This document shows, piece by piece, positions 33,603 to 46,032 of a DNA stretch of 64,000 nucleotides; the first letter of the stretch is position 1, and each line of letters opens with the position of its first letter. The notes beneath the pieces were generated by a model that was given only the letters and a program-made list of their open reading frames with translations, ran no database searches and had not been told where the DNA came from. The stretch covers positions 310,001 to 374,000 of the forward strand of contig JAWWNJ010000160.1 in NCBI GenBank assembly GCA_037176885.1. The letters are read 5' to 3'. This stretch comes from Favolaschia claudopus (taxonomy: Eukaryota > Basidiomycota > Agaricomycetes > Agaricales > Mycenaceae). A program made the position numbers and the translations under genes.

Positions 33603-34041
33603 AGCGCCCGTTCTCGCTGTTCACTTTCTAGTATGCATTCGACCGGGTCCACTCAAGATCGCCGGTCTCCCCCCGAGCGTACTCCTTCAATCTCAGCTTT
33701 CGTCGCATCGGCGCACCCTCGAGGATTACTATGTACCTAGCTTTCCCCACTCATCAACACTTTATCAATCTGAGCTACCTGCCCTGCGTCGTTTTCTCTT
33801 CGCGACCTGTAATCCAGCCATATCAGATTCATTTCTCCAGCAAGAGACCCCGCGACGCTCAGTACACTCTCCTCAAACCTTCTCGACTTTGTCTGTGACA
33901 AGCAACGATTCTTCGACCTGCAACGTAATTCTTCGAACCAAGCACCGCGGCTCGCCTTGCCTCATTCCCAATCCGTTCCGGCCCTTTTGTCTCCTTTCCC
34001 CGCTCTTCCTGCCGCAATATCGACTGTTCCTTGGCTGGTGT
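33603..34041. other. Short coding-like stretch, unrecognised
   Basis: A frame starting MHSTGSTQDRRSPPERTP near 33632 and a later LPHSQSVPALLSPFPALPAA piece resemble a Pro/Ser-rich protein start, possibly gag-like. Stops break it. The LTR element begins at its end, with target copy GGTGT at 34037-34041. Confidence 0.25.
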
Positions 34042-34295
34042 TATCAGAATATAAACCGAGGTGGCTGGAAGCCGATAGAGCTCGATCGGAACAAGAGCTG
34101 CTGGAGTGCAGGTGCAGGAGCACACGGAGGGGCACAAGAGAGAAAGACTCAGAGGTCAAGATGGGGGTTAAGAGTAAGAGTGATTGATTGTAGACCATAC
34201 TCAACTACGGGAAGTATATAGATGTAGATAGATATCAAGCGATAAGGAACATCCCAACTTGGAATGATGCGAACGAACAAATTCATGTCCTGATA
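34042..34295. repeat. Left LTR
   Basis: First member of the LTR pair. It begins directly after the GGTGT target copy and ends with CTGATA at 34295. Confidence 0.8.
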
Positions 34296-34378
34296 CTCCC
34301 ACCTTCGCAAAGAACGAGATATAGCCTACAAAGGAATAAAAGCAACAATAACGAATGTGCGAGAGCTCCCACCGAATA

Positions 34379-34904
34379 CTCGGTGCGACCAAAAGTAACC
34401 GGAATTTGGCTTTTTAGAGAGGAATTTCGAAACTCAAAGTACTTTAAGTAATACAGGGCTCCTGTAAATTATGTTTTCTACGACTTCCATGGTATGGGCA
34501 TGGCATATAATGTTTTGTTTCAAGTTGGTGAATCAATCTTTGAAATTGGGCCAATTTGGACATGTTTCCGCTCTCTGAAGAAGAGATGCTGAAATGTCAG
34601 GCCAGTAAGTACCTCAGAAAAGTGCTTAGTATTCCAAGAGTCTACAAATCCTATATCTAAGGTTGCCAGGTGTTTCCCGTTGTTCAGTGAGAGAGGCAAC
34701 TCGGCACACTAATTTCCCGCCTCAAAGCATACATAAAAGAATGTGTAATAATAGGACAAAGAGACTATGGAACCGTTTGCCTGCTTCGTATGCAATGTCA
34801 TATGTTCATACACTGCCAATAGGGTCAATTTGCCCGGCATTCACCCCCAAAATCTCGTTGAAAACACGCAATTTCCGATTCCGGTTACTTTTGGTCACAC
34901 CGAG
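34379..34904. mobile_element. TA-flanked miniature element, CTCGG family, copy 2
   Basis: Ends CTCGGTGCGACCAAAAGTAA and the inverted right end GTTACTTTTGGTCACACCGAG are flanked by TA (34377-34378, 34905-34906). It is 526 bp, non-coding, and inserted in the interior of the LTR element, so it is younger than that element. Confidence 0.85.
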
Positions 34905-34908
34905 TAGC

Positions 34909-36835
34909 ACATTCAGAAGACAGAAAGAACTATAGCAGTCATACCGAAAACAACGCCCAGGGCAGCGCAAACTGCAATCGAGACAATGGCTACAGTCCCC
35001 GTCGCTGAACGGTCGAAAAGACAGTTGCGCTACAATGGAGAAGTCGGCGAGAACAAGTTTAGTCTCCGCAACCCTGCTATAATTGGTCGCCCAAATGTGC
35101 GATCCATGTGGAAGCCCATGAGCTTTCACCTGGTGATGACCAGATCCTGCGTGCATAGCAGCGCATTGGCCATTAGATACTGTAAGGGCAACAGCTGCCA
35201 GGGCCTGAGGCCCGAGGTACTCAAGAGTCCAACAAGCACTGGGCAGAGGGAGAATCCTTAGTGGGCTAGCTACAACAAGAGGAAGAGTGTCTACTCACCT
35301 GGGCAGAGGGAGAATCCTTAGAGAACAGAGTAAGGAGTCTCCATGCCCAGGCGTCACAGTAAAAGGGCGCGTGACGCGTGACTTCTCACGGTGCGTGGGA
35401 ACTATGTAGTAGCACAGCATCTATGATGTGATATCAATGATCAGATGATCCAACAGTAGCAGGGAGCCAGGGATATGCCCAGAAGAGGGAGGATCACAAT
35501 ACTGGTCCAGAGATCGTAGACCGACGAAGGCCCGAAGATACCCTGTGGTCCGGGGAGCGTGGGAAACCGGAGCCGGAGTCCGGAGGGCCGGAGCTTGGGG
35601 CCCGGAGGGTCGGGGAACCGGGGGAATAGAGCCCAGGGAACCCGGGAAGGGCGCTAGAGCCAGGGCGAGACAGCAGGAGCATCGAGGCTTGGGTGACAGA
35701 ACCGCTGGGGCTTGGCCCAGCTCCGGGGGAGCGTGGGAAGCCGGGCCGGGGATCGGGGGACCGGAGCCGGAAGGCCGGAGGTCCGGACGACCAGAGCTCG
35801 GGGTACCAGAGCTCTCGGAGGGCTAGAAGTCTGACCGGAAGACCAGTAGGGAACCGGGTTGCGCTGAGGACTAGCTGTAGGAGCGCAGGGTCGACAGGAG
35901 TCTGTCGAGGAGGGGAACGGGGGGTCGGAAGGAGGAAGGTGTGACAAAGGGGGAAGTCTGGAGGGAGTAGCGTTCCCAAGAAGGCTGGAGTGATGCAAGG
36001 AATAGCGGAGCGGGTCGCGGAAGCGGGGGGTTCCCCTGACAGATACCTAGAAAAAATACCAGCGAAAATTGGCTCCAGTATCCAAGTGAACAATAAAATC
36101 TGGATGTGGTATGCTGTGTGCGCAAGTACAGCACAGCAGGTGGAGCAGCAATGTTGGCTCCCACCTATCCCAAGAGACCGCAGCTTGCAGTGCAGTGGTT
36201 AGGATTGGAGGTTTGTGGTGTGTTCTGCCGAACGGTAAGGGTTGTGATCCTGTGATGGAAAGGAAGAGGTCGGCAGAATGAATATGGAAGCTGATGTTGG
36301 TAGGAATTGTCGTGCAAGGGGAAGTGAACCGGCAATGGCTGTACACCAGAGGAGCACCGTTGGAATCCGCGGAACAGCAGGACAATTGAGGTAAATAATA
36401 ACCTCCTCGAGGGTGAGAATGCTAGGGATGATGGACGGATCATGGAAGGAAACAATTCCTTTACCCAGTGAGGATCCAGAGAGAGGTCGAAGCGGCACAC
36501 AGTGTGGGAGAACTGAGCACAGTGTGTGGGAAAGAACTTTCGGAGAGTCATCGGGATGAGCAGGTCATGTGCACGGACACTTGACATCCGTGAGAGGTCT
36601 GTACAGCAGCGTGAGAACCAGTAGATGCTGTAGAGATAAGAGTGTCGAGGCTGCAGTGTAAGGGAGGCTCGAGAGGAAGACCTAGGAAGAACAGCAAAGA
36701 GTCGAGGTGGATGCGAGGATGGCGTAGATCAGGATGAGCAGTGGAAGTAACGAGTGGATGGTAAGATTCCGGAGGCACGCTGGAGCAAGCCGCTCTCGCA
36801 TCAAGCTCAGGCGCTAGGGCGCGGGGCCCATAACC
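34909..36835. other. Interior of the LTR element, non-coding
   Basis: The segment is GC-rich with a purine bias (many GGGAGCGTGGGAACC-type words near 35540-35900). Long frames here come from composition. No protease, reverse transcriptase, RNase H or integrase motif is present. Confidence 0.5.
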
Positions 36836-37080
36836 TCTCAGAATATAAACCGAGGTGGCTGGAAGCCGATAGAGCTCGATCGGAACAAGAGCTGCTGGAG
36901 TGCAGGTGCAGGAGCACACGGAGGGGGCACAAGAGAGAAAGACTCAGAGGTCAAGATGGGGGTTAAGAGTAAGAGTGATTGATTGTAGACCATACTCAAC
37001 TACGGGAAGTATATAGATGTAGATAGATATCAAGCGATAAGGAACTTAATGATGCGAACGAACAAATTCATGTCCTGATA
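36836..37080. repeat. Right LTR
   Basis: Second member of the LTR pair, followed immediately by GGTGT at 37081-37085. It differs from the left copy by a short deletion and a first-bases change. Confidence 0.8.
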
Positions 37081-37349
37081 GGTGTCGGACTGCCGGTTAT
37101 ATACATGTACTTAGTGCTCATTCTTATTGCAATCTATGATTTGTTTCGCATTTTTATTGTGTGTACTTTGACGACTTTGAGCACTATAAGCACTATGACT
37201 ATGGCTACTTTGACCAACTCTGGGTGTCTATGAATCTGATCACGGTGCACCCAGGTTTCTATGTAGCTCGGTCCTCCGCTCTGACGTCTTTGACGTCCAT
37301 GGGGTGCTACATATGGCGGTCTCTGGCGGTCTTTGGCGCAGTTTCAGTT

Positions 37350-39139
37350 TTTCCTGATGGGCAAGATTGTCGAAATTGGTCTCGACGCGACATGTAAGTT
37401 GTTCACTTGAGTAGTCCGATAAGATTGCAACTTATTAATACTTCCGTTAGATAGCACAAATTCAAAGCACCTCGAACTTTATACTGTGTTGGGCGAGTAC
37501 GACAATGCCGGCTTCCCGCTGTCGTATTGCCTTCTTTCGACTACGGGCGCGATCGAGATCGGGAAGCGCAAACGTGCGCTGGAGGCTTGGGCGCGCAAAC
37601 TACGCGACAAATATGGTGTCTTACCAAAGTTTGTTCACACTGACAAGGATTTGGCCGAAATCAAAGCAGCCAAGGATATCTGGAACGCAAAAAATCCAGC
37701 TGTGTTGGTGGCATCTTCGCAAAGCCGTACGAACACGGTTGAAAACCAATAAATTAGCAACAACACCATACAATCCGTCTCGTGCTCATGCCGAGTTCAA
37801 CTTCATCGACGTCACTTTCCGGCCCTATGGCCGCCCGGATACTACGGAGCACGAGGGCGGATTCATGGCAGATTCTGAAAACACACCTGCAGGATGAGCA
37901 GCCGATCAGAATTCTATCACCATAAAAATTCCGGCAACACAGTCCGACCCGAGACCGCTTGCGGATGTGACAAATACTCCAAATTCCTCCCTTCCCGCTA
38001 TTCCGGCAGCCACGAATCCGGAAAACAATGAAGATACTCAAAGCCGACGAATTTTCTGTCCTGAAGAATTCCGTGAACCGATTATAAACCTCGTGGAAAC
38101 TCATCTGTGCGCTCACCCGTTGATTCCCGGCTATTCCCACCCCAGTTCAGAAGGAAATCGTGCTTGGGCTGTACGTGAAATATACACCTTCTGCTTCAAG
38201 CATGACTTGCGCGAGGTGTGGGCTTACCTTTGGGAAAATTGGTACCGGCGCGGGCGATGGGAGTTATGGGCGCGCGCCGAACATCCCGAAATCCCACGGT
38301 TGAAAACAACTATGATGGTTGAAAGCCAGTACGTGTCTGTCTTATTTTTCTGGATGAAAAGTCATGCTTAATTGTTTAGCTGGCGATAAATCAAGAAGGA
38401 TTACTTGCACCACTTCCACAAACCTCGGCTTGACCTTCTGGTATGGATTTTAGTGGTGAAACTCGCCCCTCACTATTATCGGCGGCTCGACAAGATATTC
38501 AACCCCGATGGCCGATACCGGGACCTTGCGTCTTGGCGCAAAGACTTCAAACCGAACGGAAGAGGTGCGAAACTACACCTTCCCATCAACGACAAATACA
38601 GACCCAATGTTATCAAGTGGGTCTGTACTTGCCCTTACTTCGCTAAGAGCCGGTTTCTGGTGTGTAAACACCTTGTTCAAGCTGGTGAGAAGGTGCATCC
38701 TTCATTTTTTCGGCATGTGGTTCGTAATAGAACCGTCCCGTTCTGGTCGCATCAGCTGCTTAAGCCGCTGGACCCAGAATTGGCGACGAGCCCTGCTCCT
38801 CACGCTGTTGAGATTTTTTCTCACTAGCCTGCCGACAACGCTGTGGATTCGGACGACGAAGATGGGATGGATATGGGTTCCGAGGACGAGGAGATGCCTG
38901 GTTGGACTCCAGCAGAACGTCTAACCTTCGATGAACGGCTCACATCTCTTGTTGGTACCCTCCGAGATTTTGCTGATGCTATGGAGTATCAGCGACAATT
39001 TCAAGATTCTCGCATGCTCAACACTGTGGAGCGCGAAGGAGCTTCACTATTTCGGCTGGCTGATAGCTGTTTCAGCCGCGAGCGCCGTGCCAATTCTACA
39101 AGAGGACCTCAGCCCGCAACATGGGAACGCTCAACGTGA
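37350..39139 (+). pseudogene. MULE (Mutator-like) transposase with stops
   Basis: The DDE-type core is recognisable. KIVEIGLDAT (first Asp) precedes an intron (GTAAGT...GTTAG, about 37394-37450). Then come LYTVLGEYDNAGFPLSYCL, the FVHTDKDLAEI motif (second Asp) and LCWWHLRKAVRTRL. Downstream are TMMVES, a second intron, LLVWILVVKLAPHYYRRLD and a SWIM-type zinc finger (CTCPYF...CKH), ending in an acidic tail. The same frame is broken by TGA at 37895-37897, TAA near 38391 and TAG at 38825-38827. The first and last of these could each come from one C-to-T change, and a frame change lies near 37700. The transposase is inactive. No MULE terminal repeats or 9-bp duplication were found. Confidence 0.75.
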
Positions 39140-40643
39140 AATAAGCGGCGCGAACCCAACACTCGAAGGCGGAAAAATCGGTCATTCCGAATCCGGTACT
39201 CACCCGCTCCCATCATCTGCTCACGCAAAAGCGCTGTCGCCGTTGTACTACGCAAGTGAGACGGGCTCCCGACGAGTCCAACGTCCGCAAAGCGAGTACT
39301 AACACGGCGGGCCGTTGCAAAGTGAGGAGGGGACGTGGTAGAGCAAAACAAACGATATTCATTAAAAAACACTTCATATCATACCTGAAGCTGTTCAGGC
39401 TCCGTTATACACATATTGACCTCTAAAACAACCCCACACTCATTTGGGCTGCGATTCATTTGGGCTGCGCTCGTATTCTACTGGCAAATGCATTCTCATC
39501 GACATCTAGCAGACGACACAAAAACGACATCCAGACTCTCCCTCTCGCATCCGACTCATTTTCCGTCATTGAAACTTGGCAGTTGGCAATGAGACACATA
39601 CACACTGTCTACTCTGTTCGGCCCAGCTATTACTGCTGCAAGCTTGGTGCATCGTCGCCGCCGTCGCCCTCCATCTCTTTCGCTGCCCAGTTGCTTAGTC
39701 ATATAACACTGCCACGTTGATTGGTATCACACTCAGGCACAGTCCAGTTACGACAACGACCAACTCGAGCTCATCTATAATCTAAAAACTCGTCAAGTGG
39801 TAGTACGAGGGTGCTTCTCCACTCAGCAACTGGGCGGCTCCACCCCATCTCCGCTACCTCGACTCGAGCTCTATGTGCGCGACTGCGACAATGAACAGAA
39901 AGTCAGATAATTCCTTGTTGAGTGGAAATCCATGTCAGCTTGCTTAGAAACCATGACACCTTCGTCGGTTGCTCAAGCTGAAACCTTGATTCCATTTCTC
40001 GAGCCAACCTTATCTATTCCCTCATTTGGTGATTTGTCAGAAGACTCGTAGGACAATCGGCGCCCATTCGGCCTCTTTGATGCCAGGATCTGAACAATCA
40101 GAACTATTGGTGCATATAAGACTTAAGTTAACTTGACGCTGGCACAACTGCAGTTTTTTCCTCTGTTAAGAGCTTTTTCTGCGCTGCCGATCGAAATGAC
40201 CACGTTACAATTCTTTTCATGTCCTACATCCTCGTCTTCACTCTCACATACAACACTCGGGAATGATACTAGTACTGGCTCATTGAGGTCCTGACTTTCT
40301 GCTCGCTAATTTGCTTCTTTATTTATCCTTTAGTTCTACCGCGGCGGATCTGACTAGATTGCGTCCGTGAGCTCGGCTACGGGGTGGTAGAGAAGTCCAG
40401 GGACCGTAGTATACAGTATACAGTAGTGCCCTGTATGCTCAGTTACTCCCTGGGCCCCGGCGTTCCTCAGTGGGACCGTGCCGTGTAATCTTCCTTCCGA
40501 GGCTTTTCTCACTGCCGAAAACGCGTTTTCCCGGCCGAGGGACTTCCCCTTGGAGAAGGGAGAACAATGACCCACCGTGGGAATCTGGACCGTTTTGCCA
40601 TCGCCCTCGGAATGGAGAAGTTCCCTATTTCATAATCTTCATA
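39140..40643. other. No recognised gene
   Basis: This follows the MULE remnant. Short frames only, with a direct repeat of ATTTGGGCTGCG near 39440-39465. Possibly the decayed 3' side of the MULE. Confidence 0.3.
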
Positions 40644-42310
40644 GTCTCGGAAACCCAGACGTACGCAATCCGTGAGGGCGCGGAGCTCCTTCCTAATCTG
40701 TAATTACAATGACAGCTTTTGACGTCTGATTGATTTTGAAGGGTGATGGGAAAAAACGCGTATAAACGTCTGGGCCACTTTCCTTAGGTCACCTACCATA
40801 ACCCTCGGGCCGGCGCCTTGACGCTTGACCACCTTTCGCTCGCGTCCGCCGCCATTTGCACGATGATACCCCCAGAGGGTGGTAACCGCCACCCTGGTCT
40901 CCGCGAGTGCTCCCAAAACCTCTTGGACGATGCGGCGCGGCGCGCAGGCATCAAATACAGCTAAATACAGGTCTCAACTTATACAGAGGATCGACAAGAT
41001 GGCGGGCCCAGATGATAATGATCAGGATTGATGCGAGGCAGGTTGAGTTGTTGTGAGGCAGTTAAACGCATTGTGAGGCACATTGGCGTCGAAAGGCGAC
41101 ACATCCTATTTGGGTATCTGCCTCATTTTGTGCGAGGGCTTGGAAAGATTTATCAGCATATTTTTTTGCCTTATGTAAAGATTCAATATTATTTCGAAGT
41201 TCGGTGCGATTATAGAAACGTAGCAAAGACCGAAGTGAAGTCAAAGGCCTCAAAATACGCGTTCATTTCCATGCAAGTATCTCCTTACATTAGTATTGTA
41301 CTTGGTAGCTATGTACTATTGCAATGAGCTTTCTAGCTACTGGCCACAACCCATCTCGATGCAAGATATCACAAAAACAAAGTAGAAAAACGCACCGAAG
41401 TCGAGACACGATGGAGGGCGCATCGCCAGCAAATACAACAGCGGCAAAGGCACCTAGGAGGCGCATGTGTTGCTGTTTTTGTATGACAGAAATGAGACAG
41501 GTAAAAAAAAGAATTTGCTTGATAACACACCAGGCCAAGCTCCTTCTCAACCACCTCCGACCCCATGCCTCCTAAACTACCTAGGATACACTGACTATCA
41601 TTGTCGACTGTCGTCTTGCGTTTGCCGGGTGTCGCCGCAGGCCGACAAAATTCGATAGCCAAAAAAGGTGATGCGTTAGTAAGCATAGTTACCGGCGGAT
41701 TGCGTACATACCGATATCAACTGTCTCAGTCGTCATCGCCCCTTTTGTTCGTCGAAGTGGGGGGGCAGAAAGGTGGGATGGCGGGCTGGACGCTGCGACA
41801 TGGTGGGGAGAAAAGAGAAAGGTTTGACAGCGAGAGCGCCAGCAGTCGGAAAGCATGATCCGTGACATAACATAACTCAAAACGGCATGTGCCGCACTTT
41901 GCGGCAATGTGCCGCACAATGCGTTTACCTGCCTCACATCGACGGAATCTGCCTCGCATCAATCCTGATCTTTATCATCTGGGCCCGCCATCTTGTATAT
42001 CCTCACTTATACACGACATAATGGCAGATTTTCACCGAATTACAAACATATGGATGTACCAGGGTGCTAGCTAAGACTTTAATTATATGTTGAATGGATT
42101 TGCAGCCTCCCAGAGGCAAAAGAACGCGCAAGGAAGGGTTATGGTAGGTCGCCCAAGGAAAGTGGCGCAGACCTTCCTAAGTCCCCGCTCCCATCATGAC
42201 CAAAATCAATCAAACGTCAAAAGCTGTCATTAGTGTTACCGATTAGGAAACATATCCGCCTCTGCACTACGCCCACTAGGACTACGCAGGAAGGTCTGGG
42301 TTTCCGAGAC
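40644..42310. mobile_element. Long foldback element with about 430-bp arms, TA flanks
   Basis: The left arm from 40644 (GTCTCGGAAACCCAGAC) to about 41090 matches the right arm, about 41880-42310, in inverted orientation. Shared landmarks are ATGACAGCTTTTGACGT, GACCTACCATAACCCT, AAGATGGCGGGCCCAGATGA and GAGGCACATTG. TA flanks both ends (40642-40643, 42311-42312). The arms have several indels between them. The 0.8-kb centre has a short frame (MEGASPANTTAAKAPRRR) but no transposase, so it is non-autonomous. Confidence 0.8.
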
Positions 42311-42742
42311 TAAATCTTCATTCTTTTCCTCTGGCAATATTCACATATCAATTAGCTTCGAACTTACGAAGACGCGGACAATGATACTCCGGCATCCGGC
42401 TCACCGCTGAACTCCGGTTCCAGCTCGCGCCCATCTTCCCGTCTTCATTCCAGGTCTGGGATACCTGCTGCTCCACATGCCGGGATAGCGAGAGCTGCTG
42501 CCCGATTTCGCAATGTTTCCCAGTCGCTCGATTTCTCGGATTCTGGGAATGTTGGCGCTGTGATCCAAACTGTCGAAGACGAGATGACATGAGCAGCCCA
42601 ATACCGTCCCGGCAGCAAACAGACATGATCGGATATTGGACAGTCAGTACACGCTCCTTGCGCAATACACACACTACTCCTAACAATGCCCGTTCATCTA
42701 GCTAATCATGGGAAGTCAACGTGGCCGAGGATTTATCCTGTA

Positions 42743-43220
42743 CAATTTCAATCAATTCGTCTGTCACGGGGTCACAGGCCTGCGGATTGACGAATATTTT
42801 CGCGCCTGTCACAGGTCACCAGGGCCGGAGACGAATGTGACAAACAAGTCAAAAATGGCTGAAAAATAGGTGAAAATACGAATTTTTCTTCTGCGCGCCA
42901 AGTGGCGCGCTAATCTGGCTCGATTCGTCGCCCGCTGCGGGATGGCGCGTCAAACACGGATCTAGGCGTGGTTTTGCCGTGATGTGCAAAATAATGATTT
43001 TGGTTCTGTTTTGCATAAATTTTTCTGCCTTTGGCCCCTTGTCTGCAGGTGCTAACAGCTCCGGTTCAATGCTCTGCAGCATTCTGCCCAGCAATAGCTA
43101 GTTCTTGGACGGTATTGACGAAAATCTTGCCAGTGTCACGGTCGATCCGGGCCAAAAACGAATGTCGTTTTTCGTTCCGAGGTGTCACAGGTCACAGGCC
43201 GGGCGAATTGATCGAAATTC
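42743..43220. mobile_element. TA-flanked miniature element (AATTTCRATCAATTCG ends)
   Basis: Inverted ends with an AATTTCRATCAATTCG core are flanked by TA (42741-42742, 43221-43222). The inside near each end has GTCACAGGTCACAGG-type words. It is non-coding. A 55-bp right-end fragment of the same family lies at 5631-5690. Confidence 0.65.
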
Positions 43221-43314
43221 TACAGTCGTCTGTTCTGCGATTACGCTCCTATTCAAGCGACATCTGTTCCATCTGAACGGGTTTTCTTTTCATCTGCCGA
43301 GACTGATACCAAGT

Positions 43315-43797
43315 GTAAGGATTTATGTAATGCAGCCAGCCTTGCACCACTACCACTCCACCAAAAGGGAGCAATGTCAAGCTCGGCTTGACATGTGGCT
43401 GGCAGTATATATACTGGATAATGTCGTATCATGACATCATCTCCTCTCTAAGACTTATCGTCCCTGATAAGTCCAGTATGATATTCTTTGTCCCCAAGGG
43501 TTACCCTTTTTGGGTTTGCCGAGATCAGAGAGCAACCTCTGGCAGCACTTATCAATCCCCGATTGCCGAGCAGAGTCCCTGAGTCACACTGTGACTGTCA
43601 CCCTCAACCAGGAGTAATCAGAAAGAGATGCCACCACCGAGGTTTGAACCGGCAGCTGCTGGGAGCTTGACATTATGTAAGGATTTATGTAATGCAGCCA
43701 ACTACCACTCCACCAAAAGGGAGCAATGTCAAGCTCGGCTTGACATGTGGCTGGCAGTATATATACTGGATAATGTCCTATTATGACACCAAGCGGC
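43315..43797. repeat. Direct repeat of about 115 bp, LTR-like
   Basis: TGTAAGGATTTATGTAATGC and the following 95 bp or so at 43315-43435 recur at 43676-43790. The second copy lacks about 10 bp. Because a Gypsy protease remnant follows directly, they are probably pieces of a Gypsy LTR (TGTAAGG start). Confidence 0.55.
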
Positions 43798-44018
43798 GCA
43801 ATCGGGGCTATGAGATGAAGACACTCATATTATTGCACGCAACGCGGACGGAACCGAGAATGCAAAAGGAAAGATCACTCATTACGTAGAGTTGATCATC
43901 ACTGTTGGTACCCATGCTGAGCGACAGAGGTTCCTCGTAACGGAACTCGGCAAGGCCCGAGTATTCATTGGGTATGATTGGTTATTTAAGCACAACCCCG
44001 AGGTCATTCAAATTGACA
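43798..44018 (+). pseudogene. Gypsy polyprotein scrap (after the protease active site)
   Basis: The plus-strand frame reads KGKITHYVELIITVGTH followed by RQRFLVTELGKARVFIGYDWL, a motif found at the end of the aspartic protease region in Ty3/Gypsy elements. Only about 55 residues remain before repeats take over near 44020. Confidence 0.6.
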
Positions 44019-44230
44019 GGGGGTGTGACGCGTGACACCTCCAAACCGGCAGAATTTTGCGTGACCGAACGAAAAATTTCGGCGAAAAACGCAAAATTAG
44101 GCCTTTTTAGCACGTTTTGGGGCATTTTCGAGGCAGCGTGACGAATTTTTGGTTCGACAATGGCCTCGGTGACGCTAGGGCTTGCACCCGTCCGTCTTTG
44201 TGACGGTACATAGACGGACGGGACGGACGG

Positions 44231-44334
44231 ACGCGGGATCTGATGCCACCCCCCAAAAAAAACCCCCCCAAAAACAAAGTTCCAGAAATAGGCTGTTCTA
44301 TTTTTAGGGGTGGCATCAGATGGCGCCGTCACTG
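44231..44334. mobile_element. 127-bp miniature element family, copy 2, left end damaged
   Basis: The right half (CCAGAAATAGGCTGTTC ... GGCGCCGTCACTG) matches the family. The left arm begins only at CGGGATCTGATGCC and abuts a GGACGGAC microsatellite (44212-44232). No TA pair can be confirmed. Confidence 0.7.
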
Positions 44335-44643
44335 TTTTTGCTCAGGTGACCGTGGAGCGGGTTCAAATCACATTTTGTACCAGTTTTTTGGATTTTGAAT
44401 TGGTAGCGAAATCAAAATCATTGGTTCAAAATTTTTCATCACTTGCTAATGACAAGCTAATGAGCTCTAATGACTACTTCTCAAACCAGGGAAATTGTTC
44501 TATAAATAGTTTCATGAAAAGGGTATATAAGGAAGGCAATCTACCTTTCATGGTCCATTGGTCCCTAGCTCTTTTATTCAATAATCTTCCCCAAAAGCGC
44601 CCTTACCATCTCCGTGACTTCACTCACTCTCAACTTGGTCTGA

Positions 44644-45240
<597 letters not shown>

Positions 45241-45589
45241 CTGACTCGTTTCGACGCTTACAGGAATGTTCATATCCAAGTCCGAGAATGCATTGAAATC
45301 AAGAGCACAACGGCCCTGTTCGTGCTAGCAGGTAGCAGGTGGGCGGGCGAAGTCAGATTCGAGGCGCGGCTGGAGCTGCGACGGAGGCCATCCAAAGTGC
45401 AAGGGAAGCTCGAAATGCGAAAAGAGGTCGAGGCATCGACTCGTAAGTATGCCGACCCTGAAATTGAAAATTTGGCAGATATTGTGACAATATGAGCAAT
45501 AGCATGTGTCCGTGAAATCAGGACACGTATCAGAAAAGAGATTCATCCACACTGACCGTCCAAAACCACTCCAGCATCCATCCAAAGCA

Positions 45590-45931
45590 ATCCGCCGCCC
45601 TATCTTGACAGCGCACCGTACCCTGGATCAAAGTTTTGGGGCCAACTTGACGACCGTTTGGATGGCATTCGCAAAGCCGCCGCCGTCGATGCCCAGAAAT
45701 TAATTATTCGGTACGTTAGATCCCGCAGCACTCTTCCAGATTCCAACGTGCATGTGTAGTGCCTTTCGATTTGTTCTTACTCAGGACCAGGACAAGCAGG
45801 GCTCAAAGGGTGACTACGAGCTTGACGAGAAGGGTGTCAACGAATTCCAGCAAAAGGTTGATGATATGATTGGTGTTGACGGGGCCACGGCCATGGACAT
45901 TGCGTATGCTGCGGCTTCGTCCAGTACCTAA
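45590..45931 (+). pseudogene. Gene fragment of unknown family
   Basis: Two exon-like blocks are seen: PYLDSAPYPGSKFWGQLDDR...GIRKAAAVDAQKLIIR, and after a GTACGT...CTCAG gap DQDKQGSKGDYELDEKG...VDDMIGVDGATAMDIAYAAA with a stop at 45931. The phases do not match across the gap, so either the splice site differs or the gene is broken. It is charged and helical; no function can be assigned. Confidence 0.35.
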
Positions 45932-46032
45932 TTTTCAATACTCAATTAGAAATCTTGTTCATACATACAACTCCCACCACCTGGAATCCTGGGCACCCAG
46001 AGGCTTAAGGGTTGGGCGTCGGATTCGAGATC

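Larger units (their letters stand above)
34042..37080. mobile_element. Non-coding LTR retroelement, 5-bp duplication GGTGT
   Basis: Direct repeats at 34042-34295 (254 bp) and 36836-37080 (245 bp) start TATCAG (TCTCAG in the right copy) followed by AATATAAACCGAGG, and end with CATGTCCTGATA. Exact GGTGT copies flank the whole (34037-34041, 37081-37085), fixing the borders. The interior of 2.5 kb holds a 526-bp miniature element and no gag or pol motifs, so this is a non-autonomous LTR element. The right LTR lacks about 9 bp near 37045 that the left has, so it is not brand new. LTR ends TATCAG...CTGATA instead of TG...CA are unusual. Confidence 0.8.

Noticed and set aside
29949..33606. A standard LTR retrotransposon with A as LTR
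   Set aside because: A does not have TG...CA ends, only 4 bases are duplicated, the inside encodes no pol protein, and the repeated B segments are not explained; kept only as one of two models.
35494..36587. Long Pro/Ser/Leu-rich frames inside the LTR element (both strands)
   Set aside because: They arise from a purine-biased strand with few stops. No gag, protease, RT or integrase motif can be found.
43315..44020. A complete Gypsy element with two LTRs
   Set aside because: The direct repeats are only about 115 bp alike, lie 360 bp apart, and the coding scrap is outside the pair rather than between them.
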